From NCBI RefSeq assembly GCF_001428365.1, contig NZ_LMSH01000004.1, positions 213,270-277,269 on the forward strand: DNA of 64,000 bases, given 5' to 3'. Under the pieces are notes generated by a model. It was given only the letters and a program-made list of their open reading frames with translations, searched no databases and was not told the DNA's origin. Source of the stretch: Arthrobacter sp. Soil763. GTDB lineage: Bacteria; Actinomycetota; Actinomycetes; Actinomycetales; Micrococcaceae. Of this stretch, positions 19,801 through 30,464 are shown one piece after another. A program made the position numbers and the translations under genes. How positions within the stretch are numbered: position 1 is the stretch's first letter; every line of letters begins with the position of its first letter.

Positions 19801-21296
19801 GGCTGCCCAACCCGCGCACCGACGAACGGCTGCTGCTGGGCGTCGCGGACGACCCCGCGCACCAGGACCAGCCGACGGTGTTCTACGAGCCGGACCGCGA
19901 CGGGAACATGGCCATCTACGGCACCGGCGGCTCCGGCAAGTCGGCCGCCCTGCGCGGCATCGCGATCGCCGCGGCCGTCACCCCGCGCGGCGGTCCGGTG
20001 CACGTCTACGGCATCGACTGCGGCTCCGGCGGTCTGTCGATGCTCGCGGAACTGCCGCACGTCGGCGAGGTCATCAACGGCGACGACGTCGAACGCGTCG
20101 GCCGGCTGCTGCGCTGGCTGCGCGACCTCGCCGAGGACCGGTCGGCCCGCTACGCCGAAGTCCGGGCCGGCACGATCGTGGAGTACCGCCGGCTGGCCAA
20201 CATGCCGGAGGAAAAACGCATCTTCGTCCTGGTCGACGGCATGTCCGCTTTCCGCGAAGGGTACGAATACAGCAAGCTGTCCGCGCTCTGGGACATCTTC
20301 CTGCAGCTGGCCACCGACGGCCGGCCGCTCGGCATCCACCTGGTCGTGACCGCCGACCGGCCCAGCGCGGTGCCGGCGTCGCTGCTGGCCTCCATCCAGC
20401 GCCGCCTGGTGCTGCGGCTCTCCGCGGAGGACGACTACCTGTCGATGGACGTGCCCAAGGACGTGCTCGGCGCCGGCACGCCGCCGGGCCGCGGGCTGCT
20501 GGACAACCGCGAGGTCCAGCTCGCCGTGCTCGGCGGGAACTCGAACCTGGCCGTCCAGGCCCGTGAGGTGCACAAACTCCGCGAAGCCATGCTGCGCCAG
20601 GGCGTGGAGCGGGCGCCGCAGATCGAACGGCTGCCCGACTCGGTGGATCTGGACCTGCTCCCGGCCGGCAGCCCGGACCTGCCCGTCATCGGCGTCGACG
20701 ACGAGACCCTGCAGCCGGCCGAAATCCTGGCGAAGGGGCCGCTGCTGCTCGCCGGTCCTCCGGGTTCCGGCCGCACCGTGGCGCTGGTGACGCTCGCCTA
20801 CGCGCTGCGCCGGTCCAACCCCGGCGTGGAGCTGATCTACCTGGGCTCGCGGCGGTCCGCTGCCGCGTCGCTGAAGCTCTGGGACCGCTCCGTCGTGGGC
20901 GCGGACGACGTTGAGGAAGCCCTGGACGAGCTCGTGGACTACTCCACCGGCACGCCCGGGAAGCTGGCGATCTTCATCGAGGGGCTCACCGAGTTCAGCG
21001 ACACGCTGGCAGAATCCGGCATCGGCCGGCTGGTCACGGCGTCGATCAAGGCCGAACAGTGGGTGGTGGGCGAATCGGAAACCTCCACCTGGTCCTCGGC
21101 CTGGTCCCTCGCGCAGCCGTTCAAGTCCGGCCGCCGCGGCCTGCTGCTGAACCCCGGCGATATCGACGGCGACAGCCTGCTCAACACGCCGTTGGGCCGG
21201 GTGGGCGGCGGCTTCATCCCGGGCCGCGGCTACATCGTGGGCCGCGGCAAGGTCCGCAAGCTCCAGGTCGCCCTGCCGCCGGAGGACCGCAGCTGA
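16851..21296 (+). CDS. essC: Type VII secretion FtsK/SpoIIIE ATPase, EssC/EccC type
   Basis: 1481 aa, the full length expected of Gram-positive EssC. In order: a ubiquitin-like N-terminal domain (1-95), an FHA domain (105-195; SYIGRDRDVDV, SKRHARI, NSANGL), two membrane helices (about 241-283) and three P-loop domains. Domain 1 has GGTTGAGKSEF (near 698) with VIIVDEFAAL. Domain 2 has GTGGSGKSA (near 1023) with FVLVDGM. Domain 3 has GPPGSGRTVA (near 1301), in which the Walker Lys is Arg, with AIFIEGL in place of a normal Walker B. It should power export of WXG100 substrates such as the gene just downstream. No other conserved secretion component is recognisable nearby. The name is by family only. 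Confidence 0.93.
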   Translation: MRIRLTLRRDPAEAKDLAVTVDGLATVADIATELWAADPARRGTAPPSNLSLSIEESFAAGGLKGSVLNREDNLLESGLRPGSIISLTQVSEQFAAPGANRGPAAATLRVLSGPDVGREFSLPSGTSYIGRDRDVDVRLTDPLTSKRHARITVGETVEIVDTNSANGLLMDGLPVGRATLNSSDTVTLGDTTIAVVSLGGGQGAAPSSPLIDFNRSPRVVPRFAPRKRTPPAGPKRAEHHPFPYIMMVAPLMMGAVIFALTQNMMSVIFMAMMPLFIVGHYVDQKMQGKRERKEQLKTFRAAMAAFREDIDALQKVERSVRLQEAPSVSDTVDSIYKLGPLLWTHRPEHTGFLGVRFGLGTAPSRIELEEPTSNDTEAEYMAEIQDCMDRFSRIEGVPIVSQLRTAGSFGIAGPRGLVDDVARGMVLQLVGLHSPAEVVLTAITSAQSKERWEWLQWLPHAGSGHSPLSGDHLAAGPAGGSALLSRLEDLIDQREAAAQSPRPELRPGLAQEQAELPGPQLPTVLLVVEDDAPVDRGRLTRVLERGPDAGVHVMWVAASVQQLPAACRDFMAVDGEHGTTTGQVRLGRHTFPVSCESLDAGLAAQLARMLAPVVDVGKPLEDESDLPRAVSYATLIGKDFLDNPQAVADRWSENNSVHATAKPNRKDNGTLRALVGSKGIEPLYLDLKNEGPHALVGGTTGAGKSEFLQSWVMGMAAAYSPDRVSFLFVDYKGGAAFADCLHLPHTVGLVTDLSPHLVRRALTSLRAELHHREKLLNRKKAKDLLELQRQADPEAPPYLVIIVDEFAALATEVPEFVDGVVDVAARGRSLGLHLILATQRPAGVIKESLRANTNLRVALRMADEDDAIDILGVPTAAYFDPSIPGRGAAKTGPGRIQGFQTGYAGGWTTDKPQRPQIDVVEMAFGSGAAWAAPAAETPAQAEPDGPNDIARMTANIIRAADVLAIEPPRKPWLDELATTYDFSRLPNPRTDERLLLGVADDPAHQDQPTVFYEPDRDGNMAIYGTGGSGKSAALRGIAIAAAVTPRGGPVHVYGIDCGSGGLSMLAELPHVGEVINGDDVERVGRLLRWLRDLAEDRSARYAEVRAGTIVEYRRLANMPEEKRIFVLVDGMSAFREGYEYSKLSALWDIFLQLATDGRPLGIHLVVTADRPSAVPASLLASIQRRLVLRLSAEDDYLSMDVPKDVLGAGTPPGRGLLDNREVQLAVLGGNSNLAVQAREVHKLREAMLRQGVERAPQIERLPDSVDLDLLPAGSPDLPVIGVDDETLQPAEILAKGPLLLAGPPGSGRTVALVTLAYALRRSNPGVELIYLGSRRSAAASLKLWDRSVVGADDVEEALDELVDYSTGTPGKLAIFIEGLTEFSDTLAESGIGRLVTASIKAEQWVVGESETSTWSSAWSLAQPFKSGRRGLLLNPGDIDGDSLLNTPLGRVGGGFIPGRGYIVGRGKVRKLQVALPPEDRS

Positions 21297-21352
21297 CCCG
21301 GTCCCCGCGGCCGCCCCGGACGGGCCGGGCGCGGGATGGGGAGGGGTGCCCA

Positions 21353-21382
21353 TCGACAGTGTTTCGCGCGGTCGGGTAGGTT
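21353..21382 (+). promoter_or_regulatory. Predicted promoter for the WXG100 gene
   Basis: TCGACA at 21353-21358 and TAGGTT at 21377-21382 with an 18-bp spacer fit a housekeeping sigma factor of actinobacteria (-10 of TAnnnT type). It lies in the 170-bp gap after the ATPase gene. It would let the small secreted protein be expressed more strongly than the long upstream operon. Prediction only. Confidence 0.5.
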
Positions 21383-21442
21383 CGAGGCATTGGATCTTCC
21401 GGAACAGCCGGGGGCCGCTGGGGATGCCGACAGGGTCGGGTC

Positions 21443-21620
21443 CGGTGAACTAAGGAGACTTTTCGAATGGCTATTTGGGGTGCAGATGTTGATCAGCTCA
21501 AGGTTCTGGGCACGAAGCTGCAGGCCGGTGCGGTGAACTAAGGAGACTTTTCGAATGGCTATTTGGGGTGCAGATGTTGATCAGCTCAAGGTTCTGGGCA
21601 CGAAGCTGCAGGCCGGTGCG
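21443..21620 (+). repeat. 88-bp tandem duplication covering the ribosome site and 5' end of the WXG100 gene
   Basis: The sequence from 21443 repeats exactly from 21531 with a period of 88 bp; identity continues through 21620, giving 178 bp of two units. Each unit contains the AAGGAG ribosome site, the ATG and the first 22 codons of the WXG100 gene. Because 88 is not a multiple of three, the first copy goes out of frame and stops at the TAA that sits immediately upstream of the AGGAG of the second copy. Confidence 0.95.
21467..21541 (+). pseudogene. Truncated 24-aa copy of the WXG100 N-terminus
   Basis: The first copy of the 88-bp duplication starts with a good ribosome site (AAGGAG, 10 bp upstream). 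It encodes the 22 N-terminal residues of the WXG100 protein, then Val-Asn and a TAA stop at 21539-21541. The stop overlaps the ribosome site of the intact gene, so ribosomes ending here could reinitiate 14 bp downstream. It may be a non-functional duplication scar, a leader peptide or an assembly artefact. Confidence 0.7.
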
Positions 21621-21821
21621 CAGGAGATCGACAACCAGCGGTCGATCCTGACGAAGGTTCTGGCCGGGACGCAGTGGCTGGGTCCGGACGCCGACAAGTT
21701 CCGTAACGAGTGGAACGGCGAGCACGTCGCGAACCTGTCGCGTATTTCGCAGGCGCTGCAGCAGGCCAGCCAGCAGGCCAACCGCAACGCCAGCGACCAG
21801 GAAGGCGCCTCCACCCGCTAA
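21555..21821 (+). CDS. WXG100-family (ESAT-6-like) protein
   Basis: 88 aa, the usual size for the family. Two predicted helices are joined by a turn carrying Trp41-Leu-Gly43 (TQWLGPDAD). WXG100 proteins are exported as helical-hairpin dimers by EssC/EccC ATPases, whose gene lies just upstream. There is no tyrosine, so the YxxxD/E tail signal of many exported WXG100 proteins is absent. No second WXG100 gene is adjacent, so it may be a homodimer or pair with a distant partner. An AAGGAG site lies 10 bp upstream of the ATG. A strong hairpin follows 28 bp after the stop. Confidence 0.93.
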   Translation: MAIWGADVDQLKVLGTKLQAGAQEIDNQRSILTKVLAGTQWLGPDADKFRNEWNGEHVANLSRISQALQQASQQANRNASDQEGASTR

Positions 21822-21848
21822 GGGCCGGCAGCTTTTCCCGACGATGTT

Positions 21849-21887
21849 CTTCGATGGCCCGGACGCCCTGCGTCCGGGCCATCGAAG
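21849..21887 (+). terminator. Perfect 17-bp hairpin ending the type VII operon
   Basis: Left arm 21849-21865 and right arm 21871-21887 are fully complementary around a 5-nt loop. There is no T-run, which is common for actinobacterial terminators. It separates the secretion locus from ligA. Confidence 0.85.
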
Positions 21888-21923
21888 TCCCCGGACGACG
21901 TCACCCGGGGGCAAGCGGTCTGA

Positions 21924-25066
<3,143 letters not shown>

Positions 25067-25133
25067 CCGGCGGGGGACTGATACCTCAGTCACGGAAACG
25101 GCCGTTTGGCGGGGGAGTAGGTATGGCGGCCCG

Positions 25134-25148
25134 TACCATGGACAGGTG
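25134..25148 (+). promoter_or_regulatory. Leaderless-type -10 box of the GNAT gene
   Basis: TACCAT ends 6 bp before the GTG at 25146, the spacing expected when transcription begins at or next to the start codon. No Shine-Dalgarno sequence precedes the GTG. Confidence 0.5.
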
Positions 25149-25649
25149 AATCCGCAGATCCTGATCCGGCCCGCCGTCCCGGCCGACTACGACGCCGTCG
25201 CCCGCATCACCCGGGACGCCTACCTGGGCGCCGGCCACTTCGAGGACGCGGACCACCCCTACATGCAGCAGATCCAGCAGGTCGCCCGGCGCCATGAGGC
25301 CGCGACCATCTGGGTCGCCGAGCGCGCCGGCCAGGTGGTCGGCTCGGTGACGCTCGCCGTCGCGGGGGAGCCCTACGCGGACATCGCGCAGCCGGACGAG
25401 CTGGAGTTCCGGATGCTGGTGGTGGACCCTGCCGTGCAGCGCAGTGGAGCCGGCAAGGCCCTGGTGGAAGCGATCGTCGAGTACGCCCGCACCCTGCCTG
25501 GCATCACCGGCGTGGCCCTGACCACCGGCGTCACCTGGGAGAGCGCCCACGGCCTGTACCGCAAGACCGGCTTCCGCCGGACACCCGAACGCGACTGGTT
25601 CGTGCCCGACACCGACATCAAGCTGCTGGTCTACCGCCTCGACCTCTAG
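25146..25649 (+). CDS. GNAT-family N-acetyltransferase
   Basis: 167 aa from the GTG at 25146. The acetyl-CoA site is visible as VDPAVQRSGAGKALVEAI (motif A, R/QxxGxG/A), with the typical N-terminal IRPAVPADYDAVARI strand-helix and a C-terminal YRKTGFRR motif. Acceptor substrate unknown; possibly an amine or a protein N-terminus. Monocistronic, with a leaderless-type promoter. Confidence 0.88.
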   Translation: MNPQILIRPAVPADYDAVARITRDAYLGAGHFEDADHPYMQQIQQVARRHEAATIWVAERAGQVVGSVTLAVAGEPYADIAQPDELEFRMLVVDPAVQRSGAGKALVEAIVEYARTLPGITGVALTTGVTWESAHGLYRKTGFRRTPERDWFVPDTDIKLLVYRLDL

Positions 25650-25777
25650 GCGCTGGCGGACGTTGACCGCTGTGTGTCCCGGGCGCGTTCCGGGCCGGCG
25701 GCGGTGCGGGTAGGGTTGCTGCCAGAGCACCATCCCTGACCCACGCTGGCAACAGCACGAGTACAGCCGGAGGACCC

Positions 25778-26299
25778 ATGGCACCGCACATCCCGGAATC
25801 GATCGACGAGAAGCTCCTCGGACTCTACCTCTCGGACCACCTCACCGGCTCCACGGCCGGCCTGGGCCGGATCGGACGGATGGCCAAGGACTTCACGGAC
25901 ACCCCCGTGCACGCCGACATCGCCTCCGTCGCGGACGAGATCCGCCGGGAGCGCGAACTGCTCCTGGGCCTGATCAAGGACCTGGGCATCCGGCAGCGCC
26001 CGCACCGGCAGGCCGCCGCCTGGCTGGCCGAACACGCCGGCCGCCTCAAGCTCAACGGCCGGCTGGTGAACCGCTCCCCGATGACCCTGGTCCTGGAATC
26101 GGAGCTGATGCGCGCCGCGATCCTGGCCAAGATCGGCGGCTGGCAGACCCTGGAGAAGCTCGCCCCCGAACTGGGGCTGGACGCAGCCACCTTCACCCGC
26201 CTCGCCGCCGATGGCCGGGCGCAGATCGAAGCGCTGGACCGGGTCCACGAGCACGCCCGCAGCAACGCTTTCCACAAGCACCGGGACATCACCGCCTGA
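25778..26299 (+). CDS. Conserved helical hypothetical protein
   Basis: 173 aa, not assigned to a named family. The product is almost wholly alpha-helical, with no membrane helix or signal peptide. Its first half (ESIDEKLLGLYLSDHLTGST) is reminiscent of four-helix-bundle ferritin-like proteins, but no clear metal-ligand set is seen. A GGAGGA ribosome site sits 8 bp before the ATG. It stands alone between the GNAT gene and the convergent two-component system. Confidence 0.8.
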   Translation: MAPHIPESIDEKLLGLYLSDHLTGSTAGLGRIGRMAKDFTDTPVHADIASVADEIRRERELLLGLIKDLGIRQRPHRQAAAWLAEHAGRLKLNGRLVNRSPMTLVLESELMRAAILAKIGGWQTLEKLAPELGLDAATFTRLAADGRAQIEALDRVHEHARSNAFHKHRDITA

Positions 26300-26334
26300 C
26301 CGCCGGCCCGCCTTCCGCCCCGGGCAGCGCGCTC

Positions 26335-27006
26335 CTAGCGACCCGCGCCCGGCGGCACGCCGTAGCGGTGTTCCGGCCGGCCCGTGGTCCCATAGCGCAG
26401 CTGGATGTCGACGGCGCCGTCATCCGCCAGGGCGGACAGGTAGCGCTGGGCGGTGGCCCGCGAGACCCCGACCCGGCCGGCGACCTCCGCGGCGGAATAC
26501 TGTTCGCCCGGCTCCAGCGAGTCCAGCACCGCCGCCTCCGTGGCGGAGCGCGGCCGGGCCGACGGCGTGACATCCCCGGGGATCAGCGCCCGTTTGGCCC
26601 GCTCCAGCGTCTCCTGCGTGAGGTTCCCCGGCTGGGCCAGGATCCGGCGGTAGCGGGCGTAGGAGCGCAGCTGCTGGGACAGCGACTCCGCCGTGAACGG
26701 TTTGAGCAGGTAGCCCAGCGCCCCGCGCCGGAACGCGACCCGGACCGAGGCCGCGTCGGAGGCGGCGCTGAGGATCACGGTGTCCACGTCCAGCTGGTGG
26801 AGCAGGTCCAGCCCGGACGCGTCCGGGAGGTACACGTCCAGCAGGACCAGGTCCGGCCGGAGGCTGTGGATCGCCTGCAGCGCCTGCGACGCCGAACCGG
26901 CCGGGGGCAGGGCCAGGAACCCGGCCACCGAATCGACATAGGTGGCATGCAGCTTGGCGACGTGGAAGTCGTCGTCCACAATGAGCACCCGGAAATCGTC
27001 AGACAT
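26335..27006 (-). CDS. Response regulator, CitB/DctR type
   Basis: 223 aa. An N-terminal receiver domain carries the acidic pair IVDDD, the phospho-acceptor Asp in LVLLDVYLPD and the Lys in LLKPF. A C-terminal helix-turn-helix of CitT type (AAEVAGRVGVSRATAQRYL) follows. It overlaps the sensor kinase stop by 8 bp, so the two are co-translated. Regulators of this class activate tricarboxylate uptake genes. The likely target is the divergent citrate transporter at 28889. ATG at 27006 chosen because the receiver domain begins four residues later. Confidence 0.93.
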   Translation of the reverse strand: MSDDFRVLIVDDDFHVAKLHATYVDSVAGFLALPPAGSASQALQAIHSLRPDLVLLDVYLPDASGLDLLHQLDVDTVILSAASDAASVRVAFRRGALGYLLKPFTAESLSQQLRSYARYRRILAQPGNLTQETLERAKRALIPGDVTPSARPRSATEAAVLDSLEPGEQYSAAEVAGRVGVSRATAQRYLSALADDGAVDIQLRYGTTGRPEHRYGVPPGAGR

Positions 27007-28708
27007 CGTCGTCCCTTTCACTGTTGGCCGCCGGATCGTCCCCGCCGGCGATCGTGCCCGGCAGCACCGCCATGAACACCGCCCCCGGTCCGCCGGCCGT
27101 GCCACGTTCAAGCACAGTCACGTCGCCGCCGCGGCGCCGGGCCAGTTGCCGCGCCAGTGCCAGGCCGAGCCCCTGCCCGGCTCCGGCCCGCGCGGACCGG
27201 CCGGAGCTGGTGAACCCTTCGGCGAAGACATCGTCGGCGGGCAGCCCGTCGCCGGAGTCGGCCACGATGATGTGCAGGGTGCCGGCGGCGCCGTCGCCCC
27301 CGGGGCCGTCGAGCACCTCGACCTCCACCCACCGGTCGCCCGCGGTTCCCGCGACGGCGGCGTTCACGGCGTTGTCGATCAGGTTGCCGAGCACCGTCGT
27401 CACGTCCTGCGGCTCGACGACGCTGCCCCGGACCAGGGTTTCGGGCCCCAGTCGCAGGGTGACGCCGCGCTCGTCCGCCTCCACGCCCTTGGCGCCGAGG
27501 AACGCCTGCAGGTAGGGGTCCTGCAGCAGCTGGGCCTGGTCCACCGGAAACTTCAATGGCCCGGTGGCCGCCAGCCGGGCCAGGTACTCGCGGGCCTGCC
27601 GGTGCTGCCCGAGGCTCATGAACCCGGCGAGCGTATGCAGCTGGTTGGCGAACTCGTGGCGCTGGGCGCGCAGAGCGGTGGACATGGTGCCCACTGCGTC
27701 CAGCTGGCGGGTTAGCTCCTGCAGCTCGGTGCGGTCCCTGAGCATCACCACCCAGCCCAGGTCCTCCCGGCCGTGCAGGGCCTTGCGGGCGCTCGCCACC
27801 AGGGCGCGGCCGCCGGCCAGGAACTCGACCGCATCGCCCTCGGCGGCATCGGGCAGCGTCAGTGCCTTGAGCCGGGCCGGCACCGGCGCCGCCGCCCACG
27901 GCGTTCCGGCGAGGTCGGGCTGGTTCAGCATCCGGCGGGCGGCGGCATTGAAGACGCTGATCCGGCCGTCCGCAGCCACTCCGACGACGCCGTCGTCCAC
28001 GCCCTGCAGCACCGCCACCTGGTCGTGGACCAGGGTGCTGATCTCCTCCGGTTCAAGGCCCAGGGTGAGCCGCCGGAGCCGGTGCCGCAGCAGGAACGAG
28101 ACGAGCGTGCCGGCGAGCAGGGCGCCGGCCGCGGTGAGGGCGATCGGCACGATGTCCCGGGCGAGGCTCTGGCCGATCGTTTCGGTGGAATACCCCACAC
28201 TGACCTCACCGACCACGGTCGCGGAGCCCGGCGCGAAGACGGGCACCTTGGCGCCGGCCGACGGGCCCAGGGTCCCGGTGTTCCGGGTGGTCACCTCCCG
28301 GCCGGAGAGCGCCTCGGAGGGATCGGTGCTGACCCGCTCGCCCAGCCGGTCGGCGTCGGGGTGCGCCAGCCGCAGGCCGGTCTCATCGGTGATAACGACG
28401 AACAGCGCGCCGGTGCGGGTGCGGGCCCCTTCGGCGGCGGCCATCAGCGGCCCGGCCAGCAGCTGCGCGGGCGGGGGAGTGCCGGTCCCGGCACTGATCC
28501 GCTGAACCCCGGCGCGGACCTCCGGATCCGAGGCCACGGTGCGGGCCAGGGTCAGGGCCTGGTTCTCCGCTTCCCGTCCCAGCCGCTCGTACGTCAGCCA
28601 GGCGTGGACGGCGCTGCTGAGCAGCACCACGAGGGCCACCACGGCCAGCTGCAGGAGCAGGGTCTGGGTCGAGAACCGGAGCGGTGTGCGCCGCGGAAGG
28701 GCTGGCAT
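26999..28708 (-). CDS. Sensor histidine kinase, CitA/DcuS type
   Basis: 569 aa. One membrane helix near the N-terminus (LLLQLAVVALVVLL), an extracytoplasmic PAS-like sensor domain (about 40-180), a second helix (about 185-205), a cytoplasmic PAS domain, the phospho-acceptor His in QRHEFANQLHTLAGF and an HATPase with DNAVNAA and ADSGDGLP. This is the layout of citrate or C4-dicarboxylate sensors. The ATG at 28708 is preferred over one at 28732 because GAAGGAGG sits 7 bp before it. Divergent from the citrate transporter. Confidence 0.93.
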   Translation of the reverse strand: MPALPRRTPLRFSTQTLLLQLAVVALVVLLSSAVHAWLTYERLGREAENQALTLARTVASDPEVRAGVQRISAGTGTPPPAQLLAGPLMAAAEGARTRTGALFVVITDETGLRLAHPDADRLGERVSTDPSEALSGREVTTRNTGTLGPSAGAKVPVFAPGSATVVGEVSVGYSTETIGQSLARDIVPIALTAAGALLAGTLVSFLLRHRLRRLTLGLEPEEISTLVHDQVAVLQGVDDGVVGVAADGRISVFNAAARRMLNQPDLAGTPWAAAPVPARLKALTLPDAAEGDAVEFLAGGRALVASARKALHGREDLGWVVMLRDRTELQELTRQLDAVGTMSTALRAQRHEFANQLHTLAGFMSLGQHRQAREYLARLAATGPLKFPVDQAQLLQDPYLQAFLGAKGVEADERGVTLRLGPETLVRGSVVEPQDVTTVLGNLIDNAVNAAVAGTAGDRWVEVEVLDGPGGDGAAGTLHIIVADSGDGLPADDVFAEGFTSSGRSARAGAGQGLGLALARQLARRRGGDVTVLERGTAGGPGAVFMAVLPGTIAGGDDPAANSERDDDV

Positions 28709-28888
28709 GGCGGCCCTCCTTCGGGTGGTCAAAGGCCCGGACGGCGCGTGAGCAAAATGCGCAGAATGCGTCCAACAAGCAGTATGCCAATCAATTGAGC
28801 CAAAGGCACTCCCGTGACGCGCGCCACCCTAACGTCTGTAGTGCGCATCACAGCGGAGTGGTGCGGACCACAGAAGAAGGAGCCGGCC

Positions 28889-30361
28889 GTGCTGGTATTA
28901 CTCGGATTCGCCATGATCGCGGTGTTCATGGTGCTGATCATGACGAAGAAGCTGACGCCGGTGCTGGCGCTCATCATCGTCCCCACCGTTTTCGGACTGT
29001 TCGCGGGGGCGGGCCTCGGCATCGGCCCGATGGTCATGGATTCGATGAAGTCCATGACGTCCACCGCCGCGCTGCTGATGTTCGCCATCATCTACTTCGG
29101 GCTGATGATCGACGTCGGCCTCTTCGACCCGCTGGTGCGCTTCATCCTGCGCAAGCTCGGCAATGACCCCGCCAAAGTGGTCCTGGGCACTGCGATCCTG
29201 GCCGCCGCGGTCTCGCTCGACGGCGACGGCTCCACCACCTTCATCCTCACCACCGCCGCGATGCTGCCTGTCTACCTGCGGCTGAAGATGAGCCCGGTGG
29301 TCCTGACCTGCGTCGCGGGCCTGGCCAACGGCACCATGAACATCCTGCCTTGGGGCGGCCCCACGGCCCGCGCCGCCACCGCGCTGAAGCTCGACGTCAA
29401 CGACGTCTTCGTCCCGATGATCCCCTCGCTGGTCGCCGGCCTCGTCGTCGTGTTCGTGTTCGCCTGGCTGCTGGGCCTGCAGGAACGCAACCGGCTGCGC
29501 GCCGTGGCACCGGAAATCTGGGGCGTCCCGGATTCCGCCGAGTCGCTGGTTGACGACGCCGACGGCACCGCCGGCGGCACTACCGCCGGCGGTCCCGGCA
29601 AGAGCCGTCCGGGGTCCGGCCGCACCGCAGGCACGCCCGGCGGCGGGGCCGGCGTCGCGGTCCTGGAACGCACCGAGGTCCTGGTCGATGACCGCGATAC
29701 CGCCATGGCGGACACCGCCCTGGACCCGAACCGCTCCACCCTTCGGCCGAAGCTGTTCTGGTTCAACCTGGCCCTGACCGTAACCGTCATGGTCACGCTC
29801 GTGGCCAACATCATCCCGCTGCCGTTCGTGTTCATGGTCGGTTCCGCCGTCGCCCTGCTGGTGAACTTCCCCAAGCTCAAGGACCAGGGCGCCCAGCTGG
29901 TCGCCCACGCCCCGTCGATCGTCGCCGTCGTCAGTATGGTGATGGCCGCCGCGGTCCTGACCGGCGTCCTCAACGGCACCGGCATGGTCAAGGCCATGTC
30001 CGAATGGCTCGTGGCGATCATCCCGGCCGACCTGGGTCCGTTCATGGCCATCATCACCGGCATCCTGAGCATCCCGATGACCTTCTTCATGAGCAACGAC
30101 GCGTTCTACTTCGGTGTCCTGCCGGTCCTCAGCGAAACCGCGGCGCACTACGGCGTCGGCGCCGCGGATATGGCCCGCGCCTCGATCACCGGCCAGCCCT
30201 TCCACCTGCAGAGTCCGCTGGTCCCGGCCATCCTGCTCCTGGTCTCCCTGGCCAAAGTGGACCTGGGCGACCACCACAAGAAGGTCCTGTGGCGCACCGC
30301 CGTGATCTCCCTGGTCATGCTCGGCGTAGGAGTCCTCACCGGAGCCATCGGCATCGGCTGA
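28889..30361 (+). CDS. Citrate/proton symporter, CitMHS family
   Basis: 490 aa from the GTG at 28889, preceded by AGAAGGAG. About eleven membrane helices are seen, with the conserved family stretch DGDGSTTFILTTAAM. A 60-residue Gly/Thr/Asp-rich cytoplasmic loop (about 215-280) splits the two halves. Family members import citrate, usually complexed with Mg or Ca, in exchange for protons. Divergence from a CitA/CitB-like pair supports citrate as inducer and substrate. A strong hairpin follows 18 bp after the stop. An upstream in-frame start at 28814 lacks a ribosome site. Confidence 0.93.
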   Translation: MLVLLGFAMIAVFMVLIMTKKLTPVLALIIVPTVFGLFAGAGLGIGPMVMDSMKSMTSTAALLMFAIIYFGLMIDVGLFDPLVRFILRKLGNDPAKVVLGTAILAAAVSLDGDGSTTFILTTAAMLPVYLRLKMSPVVLTCVAGLANGTMNILPWGGPTARAATALKLDVNDVFVPMIPSLVAGLVVVFVFAWLLGLQERNRLRAVAPEIWGVPDSAESLVDDADGTAGGTTAGGPGKSRPGSGRTAGTPGGGAGVAVLERTEVLVDDRDTAMADTALDPNRSTLRPKLFWFNLALTVTVMVTLVANIIPLPFVFMVGSAVALLVNFPKLKDQGAQLVAHAPSIVAVVSMVMAAAVLTGVLNGTGMVKAMSEWLVAIIPADLGPFMAIITGILSIPMTFFMSNDAFYFGVLPVLSETAAHYGVGAADMARASITGQPFHLQSPLVPAILLLVSLAKVDLGDHHKKVLWRTAVISLVMLGVGVLTGAIGIG

Positions 30362-30379
30362 CCGCGGAAGAAAAAACAA

Positions 30380-30419
30380 AGGAAGGCAGGGGCGGAAGAT
30401 TTTCCGCCCCTGCCTTCCT
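30380..30419. terminator. 18-bp perfect hairpin after the citrate transporter
   Basis: Arms 30380-30397 and 30402-30419 are fully complementary around a 4-nt loop. The A-rich tract just before it (30369-30380) gives a T-rich tail only when read on the minus strand, so it can end transcripts in both directions and is a canonical intrinsic terminator in the minus direction. Confidence 0.85.
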
Positions 30420-30464
30420 GCGTCTGCCCCCAACAACGGAGCGCGACAAGGTGACGGGGGCACA

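Noticed and set aside
16458..21353. Minus-strand long frames opposite the EssC gene
   Set aside because: Compositional shadows of a well-supported 1481-aa protein.
21377..21400. tRNA-like GGTTCGAG sequence before the WXG100 gene
   Set aside because: No acceptor or anticodon stems can be formed; it overlaps the promoter -10 box.
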